This document shows, piece after piece, positions 7,800 to 16,774 of a stretch of DNA of 64,000 bases. Both the position numbers and the translations under genes were made by a program. The stretch's first letter is position 1; every line of letters starts with the position of its first letter. Source of the DNA: Rhizobium lusitanum (GTDB taxonomy: Bacteria; Pseudomonadota; Alphaproteobacteria; Rhizobiales; Rhizobiaceae); NCBI RefSeq assembly GCF_014189535.1, contig NZ_CP050307.1, forward strand, positions 310,001-374,000. The letters are read 5' to 3'. The notes under the pieces were generated by a model. That model worked only from the letters and a program-made list of their open reading frames with translations, searched no databases and had not been told where the DNA came from.

Positions 7800-8672
7800 A
7801 TGTCGACATATACTGACGTCGCCAGCGAGACTGCGCCCACGTCGAGGGCGGCTAGACCCAATGGCTTCGGCGGGGTCATGCCGGCGCTGATCTTCGTTGC
7901 TATTTTCTTCGTGGTTCCCGTCATCGCCCTTCTGCTGCGCAGCGTGATGGAGCCAACTCCGGGCTTCGGCAATTATGCCGAACTGCTGGGCTCGACGACC
8001 TATCTCAAGATATTCGCCAATACCTTCATCGTCTCCGGCCTCGTCACTGTGATTTCGCTGCTGATCGGCTTTCCCGTCGCCTGGACGCTGGCGATCATGC
8101 CGACGAAACTGGCCTCGCTGATTTTCGCGGTCCTGCTTCTGTCGATGTGGACCAATCTGCTCGCCCGGACCTATGCCTGGATGGTGCTGCTTCAGCGCAC
8201 CGGGCTGATCAACAAGATGCTGATGGCAACCGGGCTGATCGACAAGCCGCTGGCGCTGGTCAACAACCTGACCGGTGTGACGATCGGCATGACCTACATC
8301 ATGCTGCCCTTCATCATCCTGCCGCTCTTTGGCGTCATCCGCAAGATCGATCCGGCCATCCTGCAGGCCGCTGCCCTTTGCGGCGCAAGCCGCTGGCAAT
8401 GCCTGACCCGTGTTCTCCTGCCGTTGGCCGCGCCAGGCATGGTGGCGGGCGCGCTGATGGTCTTCGTCATGTCGCTTGGCTATTACGTCACCCCGTCTCT
8501 TCTCGGCGGCACGGCGAATATGATGCTGGCGGAACTGATCGCCCAGTTCGTGCAGTCCCTCGTCAATTGGGGTATGGGAGGGGCCGCGGCCCTTGTTCTC
8601 CTCGTCGTCACGCTTTCGCTCTATGCGGTGCAGTTGCGGCTGTTCGGTACCCAGAATACGGGAGGGCGCTAA
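7800..8672 (+). CDS. ABC transporter permease, PotB type
   Basis: 290 residues with about six hydrophobic spans, the first near residues 25-45 (ALIFVAIFFVVPVIALLL). The EAA-like cytoplasmic loop is AALCGASRWQCLTRVLLPLAAPG, as in spermidine/putrescine permeases. It forms the inner-membrane channel with the next gene product. The preceding 130-base gap contains a hairpin and the tandem repeat, unusual in an otherwise tightly packed operon. Confidence 0.87.
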   Translation: MSTYTDVASETAPTSRAARPNGFGGVMPALIFVAIFFVVPVIALLLRSVMEPTPGFGNYAELLGSTTYLKIFANTFIVSGLVTVISLLIGFPVAWTLAIMPTKLASLIFAVLLLSMWTNLLARTYAWMVLLQRTGLINKMLMATGLIDKPLALVNNLTGVTIGMTYIMLPFIILPLFGVIRKIDPAILQAAALCGASRWQCLTRVLLPLAAPGMVAGALMVFVMSLGYYVTPSLLGGTANMMLAELIAQFVQSLVNWGMGGAAALVLLVVTLSLYAVQLRLFGTQNTGGR

Positions 8673-8673
8673 C

Positions 8674-9474
8674 ATGTTGCTCAATTTCGACCGTCTCGGC
8701 TGGTGGAAATATGCACTTCTGGCGATAACCCTCCTGACGGCGGCCTTTCTGCTGCTGCCCATTCTCTTCATTGCAGCGCTTTCCTTCGGATCGTCGCAAT
8801 GGCTGATCTTTCCGCCGCCCGGCTGGACGTTGAAATGGTATGGCGAGCTCTTTTCCGATCCCCAGTGGCTGGCATCGGCCTGGACAAGCTTCAAGATCGC
8901 CTCGATCGTCACGGTTCTCTCGGTACTGCTCGGGCTCGTGACCTCCTTCGGGCTGGTGCGTGGCACCTTCCTGTTTCGCAATACGCTAAAAGCGCTTTTC
9001 CTGACGCCGATGATCCTGCCCGTCGTTGTTCTCGCGGTGGCGCTTTACGCCTTTTTCCTGAGAATTGGGCTCGGCGGAACCCTGGTGGGGTTCGTTATCT
9101 CGCATCTGGTTCTGGCGCTGCCCTTTTCCATCCTTTCTATTTCCAATGCGCTCGAAGGCTTCGATAAATCCATCGAGGATGCGGCGGTGTTGTGCGGTGC
9201 TTCACCGCTTGAGGCGAAGATCAGGGTAACACTACCGGCGATCAGCCATGGGCTGTTTTCGGCCGCGGTCTTCTCGTTCCTGACCTCCTGGGACGAGGTG
9301 GTGGTGGCGATCTTCATGGCGAGCCCGACGCTGCAGACGCTGCCGGTGAAAGTCTGGGCCACTCTGCGGCAGGATCTGACGCCGGTCGTGGCTGCGGCTT
9401 CGTCCCTTCTCATCCTTTTGACGATCACGTTGATGGCGCTTGTCGCAGTCGCACGCAAGGTACTGAAATCATGA
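8674..9474 (+). CDS. ABC transporter permease, PotC type
   Basis: 266 residues from ATG 8674, which lies one base after the previous stop and behind GGAGGG; upstream in-frame starts would run back into the preceding gene. Multiple hydrophobic spans and the EAA loop AAVLCGASPLEAKIRVTLPAISHG identify the second polyamine-type permease. The stop overlaps the ATPase start (ATGA). It pairs with the PotB-like protein. Confidence 0.87.
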   Translation: MLLNFDRLGWWKYALLAITLLTAAFLLLPILFIAALSFGSSQWLIFPPPGWTLKWYGELFSDPQWLASAWTSFKIASIVTVLSVLLGLVTSFGLVRGTFLFRNTLKALFLTPMILPVVVLAVALYAFFLRIGLGGTLVGFVISHLVLALPFSILSISNALEGFDKSIEDAAVLCGASPLEAKIRVTLPAISHGLFSAAVFSFLTSWDEVVVAIFMASPTLQTLPVKVWATLRQDLTPVVAAASSLLILLTITLMALVAVARKVLKS

Positions 9475-10550
9475 GTGAACCCTTCCTGAAGATCAAAGGC
9501 ATCCGCAAGGAATACGGTCCTGTCGTCGCCGTGCACGATGTCAATCTCGAGGTTCGGCGCGGCGAGTTCCTGACCTTTCTCGGGCCATCCGGCTCGGGCA
9601 AGAGCACGACGCTATATATATTGGCGGGCTTCGAAAACCCGACCAAGGGTGACATCACCCTCGACGGGCAGACGCTGCTGTCGACCCCGTCGCACAAGCG
9701 CAACATCGGCATGGTCTTTCAGCGCTACACCCTGTTTCCGCATCTGACTGTCGGCGAGAACATTGCCTTTCCCCTGAAGGTGAGGCGCAAGTCCAAGGCT
9801 GAAGTCGATGCCAAGGTGAAGGAGATGCTCCGGCTCGTCAGGCTCGAAGGCTTCGAGGATCGCAAGCCTTCGCAGATGTCGGGCGGCCAGCAGCAGCGCG
9901 TCGCGCTCGCCAGGGCACTGTCCTACGATCCGCCGGTGCTTCTGATGGACGAGCCGCTGTCGGCGCTCGACAAGAAGCTGCGCGAGGAAATCCAGCACGA
10001 GATACGGCGCATCCACCAGCAGACCGAGGTGACGATCCTCTATGTGACGCATGACCAGGAAGAGGCGCTGCGGCTTTCCGATCGCATCGCCGTTTTCTCC
10101 AAGGGCATCATCGACCAGATCGGCACCGGGCCGGAGCTCTATGCCAATCCGCGCACCCGTTTCGTTGCCGAGTTTATCGGTGACAGCGATTTCATTTCCT
10201 GCGATCTCCTGTCGTCCGACAATGGTCAGGCGACGATCTCGCTCGGCGGTAAGACGGTCTTTGAGCGGATCCCCGTCCATGGCAAGGCACCCGCCGCCGG
10301 CAAGGCGGCCCTGATGCTGCGGCCGGAACGCATCCGGCTGGGGCGTGGGAACGACACGAGCGATGGGTTTAGCGCAACGGTCAGCGATATCACCTTCCTT
10401 GGCAACAATGTCCATGTGGCAACGCAAACGGCGGCTGGTGAAGCCTTGTCGGTGCGATTGCCGTTCGGCCATGAAGCAATCTCGGGCCTGAGCCGGGGTG
10501 ACCGTGTGCATCTCGAATTTGATCCCGACGCCGCACATGTGTTCTGCTGA
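9471..10550 (+). CDS. ABC transporter ATP-binding protein, PotA type
   Basis: 359 residues. Walker A is GPSGSGKST at 38-46, the Q-loop GMVFQRYTLFPH, the signature MSGGQQQRVALARAL, and Walker B LLMDEPLSALD with the switch histidine in YVTHDQEEA. The C-terminal third (about 240-350) is a TOBE-like regulatory region, as in PotA/FbpC. It energises the import system and is the last gene of the 1382-10550 operon. No clear terminator follows. Confidence 0.88.
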   Translation: MSEPFLKIKGIRKEYGPVVAVHDVNLEVRRGEFLTFLGPSGSGKSTTLYILAGFENPTKGDITLDGQTLLSTPSHKRNIGMVFQRYTLFPHLTVGENIAFPLKVRRKSKAEVDAKVKEMLRLVRLEGFEDRKPSQMSGGQQQRVALARALSYDPPVLLMDEPLSALDKKLREEIQHEIRRIHQQTEVTILYVTHDQEEALRLSDRIAVFSKGIIDQIGTGPELYANPRTRFVAEFIGDSDFISCDLLSSDNGQATISLGGKTVFERIPVHGKAPAAGKAALMLRPERIRLGRGNDTSDGFSATVSDITFLGNNVHVATQTAAGEALSVRLPFGHEAISGLSRGDRVHLEFDPDAAHVFC

Positions 10551-10601
10551 CGGTCGCGATTGAGGCGTGGCGGCGGCTATCCTTTCGCGGGAGATGAGGT
10601 G

Positions 10602-10904
10602 ATGGTGTCACGCCATCCATCTTGCTATTCTGCGCCTGTGTCCAATGAGTTCCATATCGGCCAATGCCCACAATGCCGGCAAGGGCGCCTCTTCCTGTTT
10701 CGGAATGTCGAGACGGGGGATATCTATGGCCACTGTGAAGAATGTGAGCAGGGATACCTTTCACCAGATGATCTTGTGGCGGAGCAAGGAGGGTTTCTGA
10801 CCTTGCTTGATGATGCGGACGCCGAATGGGCGACGCAAGAAGAGGTCGCCCGCAGCGTTTGGGCAAATTATAAACTCTGGGTTATCGAAAAGCAGGCCAC
10901 ATAA
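10602..10904 (+). CDS. Small zinc-ribbon-like hypothetical protein
   Basis: About 100 residues from ATG 10602; a TTG at 10560 would add 14. Two CxxC pairs, CPQC and CEEC, lie about 28 residues apart and look like a zinc ribbon. The rest is acidic (LLDDADAEWATQEEV). I do not recognise a named family. It is read in the direction of both flanking operons but has its own spacing, with 247 bases before sfnG. Coding potential is moderate, and the paired cysteines argue it is real. Confidence 0.55.
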   Translation: MVSRHPSCYSAPVSNEFHIGQCPQCRQGRLFLFRNVETGDIYGHCEECEQGYLSPDDLVAEQGGFLTLLDDADAEWATQEEVARSVWANYKLWVIEKQAT

Positions 10905-11102
10905 CCCGGACGGCCATCGCTCCATTGCCATCGGTGTGGACGTAGATTCCGGTATCGCCAGGAAGACGCTACGTGTCGTTTTCGTATATTACCATACGCT
11001 GCGACGTGTCTTCGACGAGTAAATTCTTCCGCCGAAACTGACTTTAAAGCGTTCGATCGATCTCTAGCGGCCCCAACATTAGGACGTCTTTGCCTTTCAA
11101 AA

Positions 11103-11143
11103 GACCATTAAATCTATAGGGTATTGGAATAATTTGAGGAGAG
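11103..11143 (+). promoter_or_regulatory. AT-rich leader and ribosome site of the sfnG operon
   Basis: An AT-rich stretch (ATTAAATCTATAGGG, then TATTGGAATAAT) precedes a strong GAGGAGAG ribosome site and ATG 11152. The position suits a promoter and activator site, such as a CysB-type sulfur-starvation site, but no consensus was tested. Confidence 0.3.
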
Positions 11144-11151
11144 AGACCGAC

Positions 11152-12261
11152 ATGACATTGTCCAACACCACAAACGAAGCGCTCAAATTCGCCTATTGGG
11201 TGCCGAATGTTTCGGGCGGCCTGGTGATCTCGAACATCGAGCAGCGCACGAGCTGGACGATCGAGTATAACAGAAAACTCGCGCAGATCGCGGAAGCCAG
11301 CGGTTTCGAATATGCCCTGAGCCAGATCCGCTTCACCGCCGGCTACGGCGCGGAATTCCAGCATGAATCCGTTGCCTTTAGCCATGCATTGCTTGAATCG
11401 ACGACCACACTCAAAGTTATCGCGGCGCTCCTTCCCGGACCGTGGAACCCGGCCCTTGCGGCAAAGCAGATCGCGACCATCAATCACCTGACCAATGGGC
11501 GTGTTGCCGTCAACATCGTCAGCGGCTGGTTCCGCGGCGAGTTCGCGGCAATCGGCGAGCACTGGCTCGATCATGATGAGCGCTATCGCCGGTCGGAAGA
11601 ATTCATCCGGGCGCTGCGCGGTATCTGGACCGAAGAGAGCTTCACCTTCCGTGGCGACTTCTATCGCTTCAACGAATATTCGCTGAAGCCGAAGCCGATC
11701 GACCCGCAGCCGGAAATCTTCCAGGGCGGCTCTTCACGGGCGGCCCGCGACATGGCGGCGCGCGTGTCCGACTGGTATTTCACCAACGGCAATACACCGG
11801 CCGAGATCCGCAAGCAGGTCGATGACCTCAAGTCGAAGGCGCGCGAGAACGGCCATTCCGTTCGCGTCGGCGTCAATGCCTTTGCGATCGTCCGCGAGAC
11901 GGAGGAGGAAGCCAAGGCCGTTCTTGCCGAGATCATCGAGAAAGCCAATCCGGAAGCGGTGAAGGCCTTCGGGCATGAGGTGAAGAATGCCGGCAAGTCA
12001 TCGCCGGAAGGCGAAGGCAATTGGGCAAAATCCTCCTTCGAGGATCTCGTTCAGTACAATGATGGTTTCCGTTCGAACCTCATCGGCACGCCGCAACAGG
12101 TCGCGGAGCGGGTCGTCGAGCTGAAGCGGGCGGGAGCAGACCTGATCCTGCTCGGCTTCCTGCACTTTCAGGAAGAGGTCGAATATTTCGGCAAGCATGT
12201 GATCCCGCTGGTTCGCGAACTCGAAGAGGCCGCTAGCGCGCAGGCCGTCGCGGCCGAATAA
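11152..12261 (+). CDS. sfnG: FMNH2-dependent dimethylsulfone monooxygenase SfnG
   Basis: 369 residues matching SfnG nearly throughout: KFAYWVPNVSGGLVISNIEQ, YALSQIRFTAGYGAE, NIVSGWFRGEFAAIGEHW, PEIFQGGSSRAARDMAARVS and SPEGEGNWAKSSFEDLVQYN. SfnG of pseudomonads is a luciferase-like monooxygenase that converts dimethylsulfone to methanesulfinate with reduced FMN, to scavenge sulfur. No flavin reductase is adjacent; the nearest is at 2837. It opens the unit holding a five-gene ABC importer and an SfnB homologue. ATG 11152 follows GAGGAGAG. An upstream in-frame start at 11134 is unlikely. Confidence 0.9.
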   Translation: MTLSNTTNEALKFAYWVPNVSGGLVISNIEQRTSWTIEYNRKLAQIAEASGFEYALSQIRFTAGYGAEFQHESVAFSHALLESTTTLKVIAALLPGPWNPALAAKQIATINHLTNGRVAVNIVSGWFRGEFAAIGEHWLDHDERYRRSEEFIRALRGIWTEESFTFRGDFYRFNEYSLKPKPIDPQPEIFQGGSSRAARDMAARVSDWYFTNGNTPAEIRKQVDDLKSKARENGHSVRVGVNAFAIVRETEEEAKAVLAEIIEKANPEAVKAFGHEVKNAGKSSPEGEGNWAKSSFEDLVQYNDGFRSNLIGTPQQVAERVVELKRAGADLILLGFLHFQEEVEYFGKHVIPLVRELEEAASAQAVAAE

Positions 12262-12304
12262 GGCCGGTTAGACCCTCATATCTCGCAAGAGACCGATCAC
12301 TAGA

Positions 12305-12328
12305 GCGTGGACCGGAAGCGGTCCACGC
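12305..12328 (+). terminator. Strong hairpin after sfnG
   Basis: GCGTGGACCG and CGGTCCACGC form a perfect 10-bp stem with a GAAG tetraloop, 44 bases after the sfnG stop. No T-run follows. It may be a processing/stability element or a weak terminator separating sfnG from the transporter genes. Confidence 0.55.
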
Positions 12329-12386
12329 AACGGGGAAAGTGCGCGCCGCATTCGCGCCGACCCGGACGCTGTATGGAGGACAGCAA

Positions 12387-13304
12387 ATGCCCGCCGCAAG
12401 TTATTCCTTCGACGCACTGGCAACCGGTGCGTTACTACAGGATGCCATAGAACAGGTTGGCCGCAGCTCTTCATCGCCCGTGGACGAAAAGAGCGTGCCG
12501 GATGCGTCCGAGGATGTGAATGGTCTCGCATTGCACGGGATCAGCCTGTCGTTTGGTGGTGTTGCGGCTCTCGTTGACGTTGATCTCTCGGTCAAACCCG
12601 GTGAAATCCGCGCGATCATCGGGCCAAATGGGGCCGGCAAGAGCTCGCTGATCAACGTTATCAGCGGTGTCTATCGTTCGGACCGTGGTCATGTGCGTAT
12701 CGGCTCCACCTCGTATCGGCATGTGCCGACCGAAAGACTGGCATCCCTCGGCGTGAGCCGAACCTTCCAGAACCTGGCCTTGTTCAAAGGCTTGAGCGTC
12801 ATCGACAATGTTGTCGCCGGTCTGGCGCATCGGGTGCGCTCGACCTTTGCCGAACAGGTTCTGGGTCTTCCCCGCGCGCGACGGGAAGAGGCGGATACGC
12901 GTGAGCGTGCAGTTCGCATCCTTGAATTCCTCCATCTCAACCATGTCGGCAACCGCTTGGCGGGGACGCTGCCCTATGGCCTGCAAAAACGCGTCGAGCT
13001 TGCCCGCGCCCTGGTGGCCGAGCCGAAGATCTTGCTTCTGGACGAGCCCATGGCGGGCATGACGGCGACGGAAAAGAACGACATGGCGGATTTTATCCGG
13101 GCCGCCCGCGATCAATACGAAACGACGGTGATCCTCATCGAGCACGATATCGGCGTGGTCATGCAGCTATCCGACCGGATCGCCGTGCTGGATTACGGTC
13201 GCAAGATTGCCGACGGGACGCCGGACGAGATCCGTACCGACCAGAGCGTCATCGATGCCTATCTCGGCGTTGCGCCGGAAAATGAAGACGGGGAGGGCAT
13301 CTGA
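12387..13304 (+). CDS. ABC transporter ATP-binding protein, LivG type
   Basis: 305 residues from ATG 12387, behind TGGAGGA. Walker A is GPNGAGKSS at 79-87, the signature region LPYGLQKRVELARAL, and Walker B ILLLDEPMAGM, all of LivG style. An extra N-terminal stretch of about 45 residues, low in hydrophobicity and serine-rich, precedes the domain; most LivG proteins are about 255 residues. It is one of two ATPases of a branched-chain-amino-acid-type importer lying between sfnG and sfnB. The stop overlaps the next start. Confidence 0.87.
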   Translation: MPAASYSFDALATGALLQDAIEQVGRSSSSPVDEKSVPDASEDVNGLALHGISLSFGGVAALVDVDLSVKPGEIRAIIGPNGAGKSSLINVISGVYRSDRGHVRIGSTSYRHVPTERLASLGVSRTFQNLALFKGLSVIDNVVAGLAHRVRSTFAEQVLGLPRARREEADTRERAVRILEFLHLNHVGNRLAGTLPYGLQKRVELARALVAEPKILLLDEPMAGMTATEKNDMADFIRAARDQYETTVILIEHDIGVVMQLSDRIAVLDYGRKIADGTPDEIRTDQSVIDAYLGVAPENEDGEGI

Positions 13305-14200
13305 TGGCGGATTTCGACTGGTCGTTTTTCATCGAGGTGCTGGTTGGCGGCTTGCTGTCGGGCGTCATGTATTCGCTTGTCGCGATCGGCTTCGTGCTGA
13401 TCTACAAGACTTCGGGCGTACTCAATTTCGCTCAAGGGTCGATGCTGCTGTTTGCGGCGCTGACCTTCGTCAGCCTTGTCGAACGAGGCGTACCCTTCGC
13501 ATTGGCCTTCGCCCTCACCTTCGCGGTCATGGTGCTGATCGGCATTGCCATCGAACGCACAGTACTGCGCCCGCTGACCAACAAGCCGCCGATCACCCTG
13601 TTCATGGCAACACTCGGGCTTTCCTACATCATCGAGGGCGCTGCCCAATTGATCTGGGGCACGCAGGTCCACGGGCTTGACCTCGGGATCGAGGATCTTC
13701 CTCTCGATTTTGGCGGTGTGCTTGTCAGCCAGTTCGACATCTTTGCCGCCGCCGTTGCTGCGGGAATGGTGGCGCTGCTATCGATCTTCTTCCGCTACAC
13801 GCGGGTCGGTCTGGCATTCAGGGCCGTGGCGGATGATCAGTTCGCAGCCCTTGCCGTAGGGCTGAAATTGCCCTGGATCTGGGCGACGGTCTGGGCCGCC
13901 GCCGGTGTGGTGGCGCTCGTTGCGGGTCTGCTGTGGGGCGCGCGGCTCGGCGTGCAGTTCTCGCTGTCGCTGGTGGTGCTGAAGGCGCTACCCGTCCTCG
14001 TGCTCGGCGGCTTCGATTCCATTTTGGGCGCAATCGTCGGCGGCCTGCTGATCGGGGCGACCGAGAAGCTCGCGGAAGTCTATATCGGCGAATATTTCGG
14101 CGGCGGCATCGAAAGCTGGTTTGCCTATGTTGTGGCGCTCGCCTTTCTGCTCATCCGCCCCTCCGGTCTTTTCGGGCAAAAGCTCGTGGAAAGGGTCTGA
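13304..14200 (+). CDS. ABC transporter permease, LivH type
   Basis: 298 residues, largely hydrophobic, with LivH hallmarks: GGLLSGVMYSLVAIGFVLIY near the N-terminus, KTSGVLNFAQGSML, and the C-terminal GGFDSILGAIVGGLLIG. It is one half of the membrane channel of the importer. ATGA overlap with the ATPase gene and a two-base gap to the next permease show a tight operon. Confidence 0.9.
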   Translation: MADFDWSFFIEVLVGGLLSGVMYSLVAIGFVLIYKTSGVLNFAQGSMLLFAALTFVSLVERGVPFALAFALTFAVMVLIGIAIERTVLRPLTNKPPITLFMATLGLSYIIEGAAQLIWGTQVHGLDLGIEDLPLDFGGVLVSQFDIFAAAVAAGMVALLSIFFRYTRVGLAFRAVADDQFAALAVGLKLPWIWATVWAAAGVVALVAGLLWGARLGVQFSLSLVVLKALPVLVLGGFDSILGAIVGGLLIGATEKLAEVYIGEYFGGGIESWFAYVVALAFLLIRPSGLFGQKLVERV

Positions 14201-14202
14201 TC

Positions 14203-15246
14203 ATGGCCGTCGTCACCGCCGATCTTCACTCCACGCAGCCATCCTATCGCTGGTTGGCTCCGGCAGCCCTGTTAGCTGTTGCCTATCTCGTCGTCCCGTT
14301 CATCGGCTCGACCTATCTCTACGAGGCGATCCTCGTGCCGTTCCTGGCGCTCAGCCTGGCGGGCGTCGGCTTGAACCTGCTCACCGGCTATGCCGGTCAG
14401 GTCTCGCTCGGAAGTGCCGCCTTCATGGCCGTCGGCGCTTTCGCCGCTTATAATTTCAATCTGCGCGTCGATGGCCTGCCGCTGATCGTTAGCATTCTGT
14501 TGGCTGGTCTCTGCGCTGCGGCGGTCGGCATCGTCTTCGGCCTGCCAAGCCTCCGGTTGAGAGGCTTCTATCTCGCCGTCTCGACGCTCGCCGCGCAGTT
14601 CTTCGTGCAATGGGCGCTGACCAAGTTCAGCTGGTTTTCCAACGACTCGGCCTCCGGTGTCATCGACGCGCCACCGCTGACGCTGGTGGGCGTGGAGTTC
14701 ACCGGTCCGGTCGGTCGCTATCTCTTTTCGCTCACGGTCGTTGTCGTGTTGACCTTCTTTGCCCACCGGCTGGCGACCTCGCAGACCGGCCGCAACTTCA
14801 TTGCGGTCAGAGACAATGAGACGGCGGCGCGGATCATCGGCGTACCCGTGCTGAAGACCAAGCTGCTGGCCTTTGCCATTTCCTCCTTCATCATTGCTGT
14901 CGCGGGCGTTCTCTGGGCCTTCGCCTATCTGAGGACCGTGGAGCCGGCCGGTTTCAATCTCGACCGGTCTTTCCAGATCCTTTTCATCATCATCATCGGC
15001 GGGCTCGCCTCGACGCGGGGCGCCTTTTTCGGGGCAGCGCTGATTGTCGTCTTCCCGCTTGTCCTGTCGCGCCTCGGTTCATTCCTGCTTGGCGACCTGT
15101 TCGATTCCGGTGTGCTCGATATGAGCCAGCGCATCGTGCTCGGCGCCCTGATCATCCTGTTTCTGATCCTCGAACCGGACGGGCTTTCCTCGCTCTGGGG
15201 CAAGATCCGAAGGCGGCTCGGCTCGGCTGTCGCCGGGCGAACCTGA
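14203..15246 (+). CDS. ABC transporter permease, LivM type
   Basis: 347 residues from ATG 14203, with many hydrophobic spans. Hallmarks are LNLLTGYAGQVSLGSAAFMAVGAF, FGLPSLRLRGFYLAVSTLA and the C-terminal GGLASTRGAFFGAA. It partners the LivH-like protein. Starts further upstream would run into the preceding gene. A short CGGAGC/GCTCCG hairpin at 15253-15268 follows before the SBP gene. Confidence 0.9.
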   Translation: MAVVTADLHSTQPSYRWLAPAALLAVAYLVVPFIGSTYLYEAILVPFLALSLAGVGLNLLTGYAGQVSLGSAAFMAVGAFAAYNFNLRVDGLPLIVSILLAGLCAAAVGIVFGLPSLRLRGFYLAVSTLAAQFFVQWALTKFSWFSNDSASGVIDAPPLTLVGVEFTGPVGRYLFSLTVVVVLTFFAHRLATSQTGRNFIAVRDNETAARIIGVPVLKTKLLAFAISSFIIAVAGVLWAFAYLRTVEPAGFNLDRSFQILFIIIIGGLASTRGAFFGAALIVVFPLVLSRLGSFLLGDLFDSGVLDMSQRIVLGALIILFLILEPDGLSSLWGKIRRRLGSAVAGRT

Positions 15247-15343
15247 ACAAGGCGGAGCGCAAGCTCCGAAGACCAGCAATCGCATCATTCATTCAAACCA
15301 GATCCGGTCTTGGCGCCGGACAACACCCGGAGTGTATCCAGAT

Positions 15344-16678
15344 ATGACCATGCTTACGAAACTGAAAGCCGCAGTCATTGCGGCCGGTCTGGCCGTCTCG
15401 GCCGCCATACCGGCGGCACATGCGGACGAACAATATTTCCCGCTGCAGAGCTACCGCGTCGGACCCTATGCGGCTGGCGGCACCGGCTTCTTCGGCGGCT
15501 TCATCGACTATCTCAACCTCATCAACACGCGTGACGGCGGCGTCAACGGCGTCAAGCTCACCTGGTCGGAAGCGGAAACCCAGTATGAGGTCGAGCGTGG
15601 CGTCGAGGCCTATGAACGCTTGAAGAGCAACCCGAACATCGCCGCCTGGAACCCGCTTTCCGTCGGCATCGCCTATGCGATGATCGACCGCATCACCCAG
15701 GACAAGGTGCCGCTGATCACCATCAACCACGGCCGCACGGACTCCACCGACGGCCGCGTCTTCCCCTATGTCTTTCCGCTGCTCCTCAATCCTTATAGCG
15801 AGACCTCGGGCATCGTGAACTACATCGCCTCGAAGCTCGGCGGCGTCGATAAGCTGAAGGGCAAGAAGATCGTCGTGCTCTATCACGGTTCGCCTTACGG
15901 CAAGGAAACCATTCCGATCTACGAACTGCTGTCGCAAAAATACGGCTTCGACCTGCAGCAGATTGAAGTGCCGCATCCCGGCAACGAGCAGCAGGCGCAA
16001 TGGCTGACGATCCGCCGCGCCAAGCCGGATTACGTGGTGCTGCGCGGCTGGGGTGTCATGAACCCGGTCGCCCTGAAGACGGCGGCCAAGACCGGATTCC
16101 CCGTCGACCATATCATCGGCAACGTCTGGTCGAACTCCGAGGAAGACGCGATCCCGGCGGGCGATGCGGCCAAGGGATACACCGCCATCACCACACAGGC
16201 GTCCGGCACGGAATATCCGATCGTCCAGGAAATCGTGAAGACGCTCTATGACAACGGCAAGGGTAATCTCGAGGACAAGAAGCGCATCGGCTCGGTCTAC
16301 CACAATCTCGGTATCGTCAACGGCATCCTGAACGTCGAGGCGATCCGTATTGCTCAGGAGAAATTCGGACATCGCACGCTGACCGGCGACGAGGTTCGTT
16401 GGGGCTTCGAGCATCTGCAGCTTGATCCTGCTCGCGTCGAGGCGCTGGGCGCCAAGGGCCTCTTTCACTCGATCAACGTCACCTGGGACAATCACGAGGG
16501 CAATGGCTACGTGACCTTCCAGCAGTGGGACGGCAAGAAATGGAACGTCGTCTCCGATTGGATCGCGCCGGATTGGGCATTGCTGCGTCCGATCATCGAA
16601 AAGTCCTCCGAGGCCTATGCCAAGGAAAAGGGCATCAAGTTGCGCACCTCTGAAGACGCGCAGGCCGTGACGAACTGA
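15344..16678 (+). CDS. ABC transporter substrate-binding protein, LivK/Peripla_BP_6 type
   Basis: 444 residues with an N-terminal signal (MTMLTKLKAAVIAAGLAVSA, cleaved after AHA) and a branched-chain-amino-acid-type periplasmic binding domain (GGVNGVKLTWSEAETQYEVERGVEAYERL). The ligand for this subtype is not known to me. Between sfnG and sfnB, an organosulfur compound (sulfone, sulfoxide or sulfonate) is the natural guess. GTG 15332 is an alternative start; ATG 15344 has GGAG 11 bases ahead. Confidence 0.85.
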   Translation: MTMLTKLKAAVIAAGLAVSAAIPAAHADEQYFPLQSYRVGPYAAGGTGFFGGFIDYLNLINTRDGGVNGVKLTWSEAETQYEVERGVEAYERLKSNPNIAAWNPLSVGIAYAMIDRITQDKVPLITINHGRTDSTDGRVFPYVFPLLLNPYSETSGIVNYIASKLGGVDKLKGKKIVVLYHGSPYGKETIPIYELLSQKYGFDLQQIEVPHPGNEQQAQWLTIRRAKPDYVVLRGWGVMNPVALKTAAKTGFPVDHIIGNVWSNSEEDAIPAGDAAKGYTAITTQASGTEYPIVQEIVKTLYDNGKGNLEDKKRIGSVYHNLGIVNGILNVEAIRIAQEKFGHRTLTGDEVRWGFEHLQLDPARVEALGAKGLFHSINVTWDNHEGNGYVTFQQWDGKKWNVVSDWIAPDWALLRPIIEKSSEAYAKEKGIKLRTSEDAQAVTN

Positions 16679-16687
16679 GTCCGGTGA

Positions 16688-16735
16688 CCGGGCCTCGGCA
16701 GGTGGTGGGTTCTCTCGCTCCCTGTCCCGGCCCGG
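16688..16735 (+). terminator. Hairpin after the LivK-type SBP gene
   Basis: CCGGGCC at 16688-16694 pairs with GGCCCGG at 16729-16735 across a long loop, starting 10 bases after the SBP stop. There is no T-run. It is one of several hairpins directly after binding-protein genes in this window. Confidence 0.35.
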
Positions 16736-16774
16736 CTACCTCTCCCGCAAAACCACACTGAGATCGGGTGGACC

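Noticed and set aside
7605..8981. 458-codon minus-strand open frame opposite the PotB-type permease gene
   Set aside because: Its product is extremely rich in charged and polar residues with no domain; it is the reverse shadow of a GC-rich membrane-protein gene.
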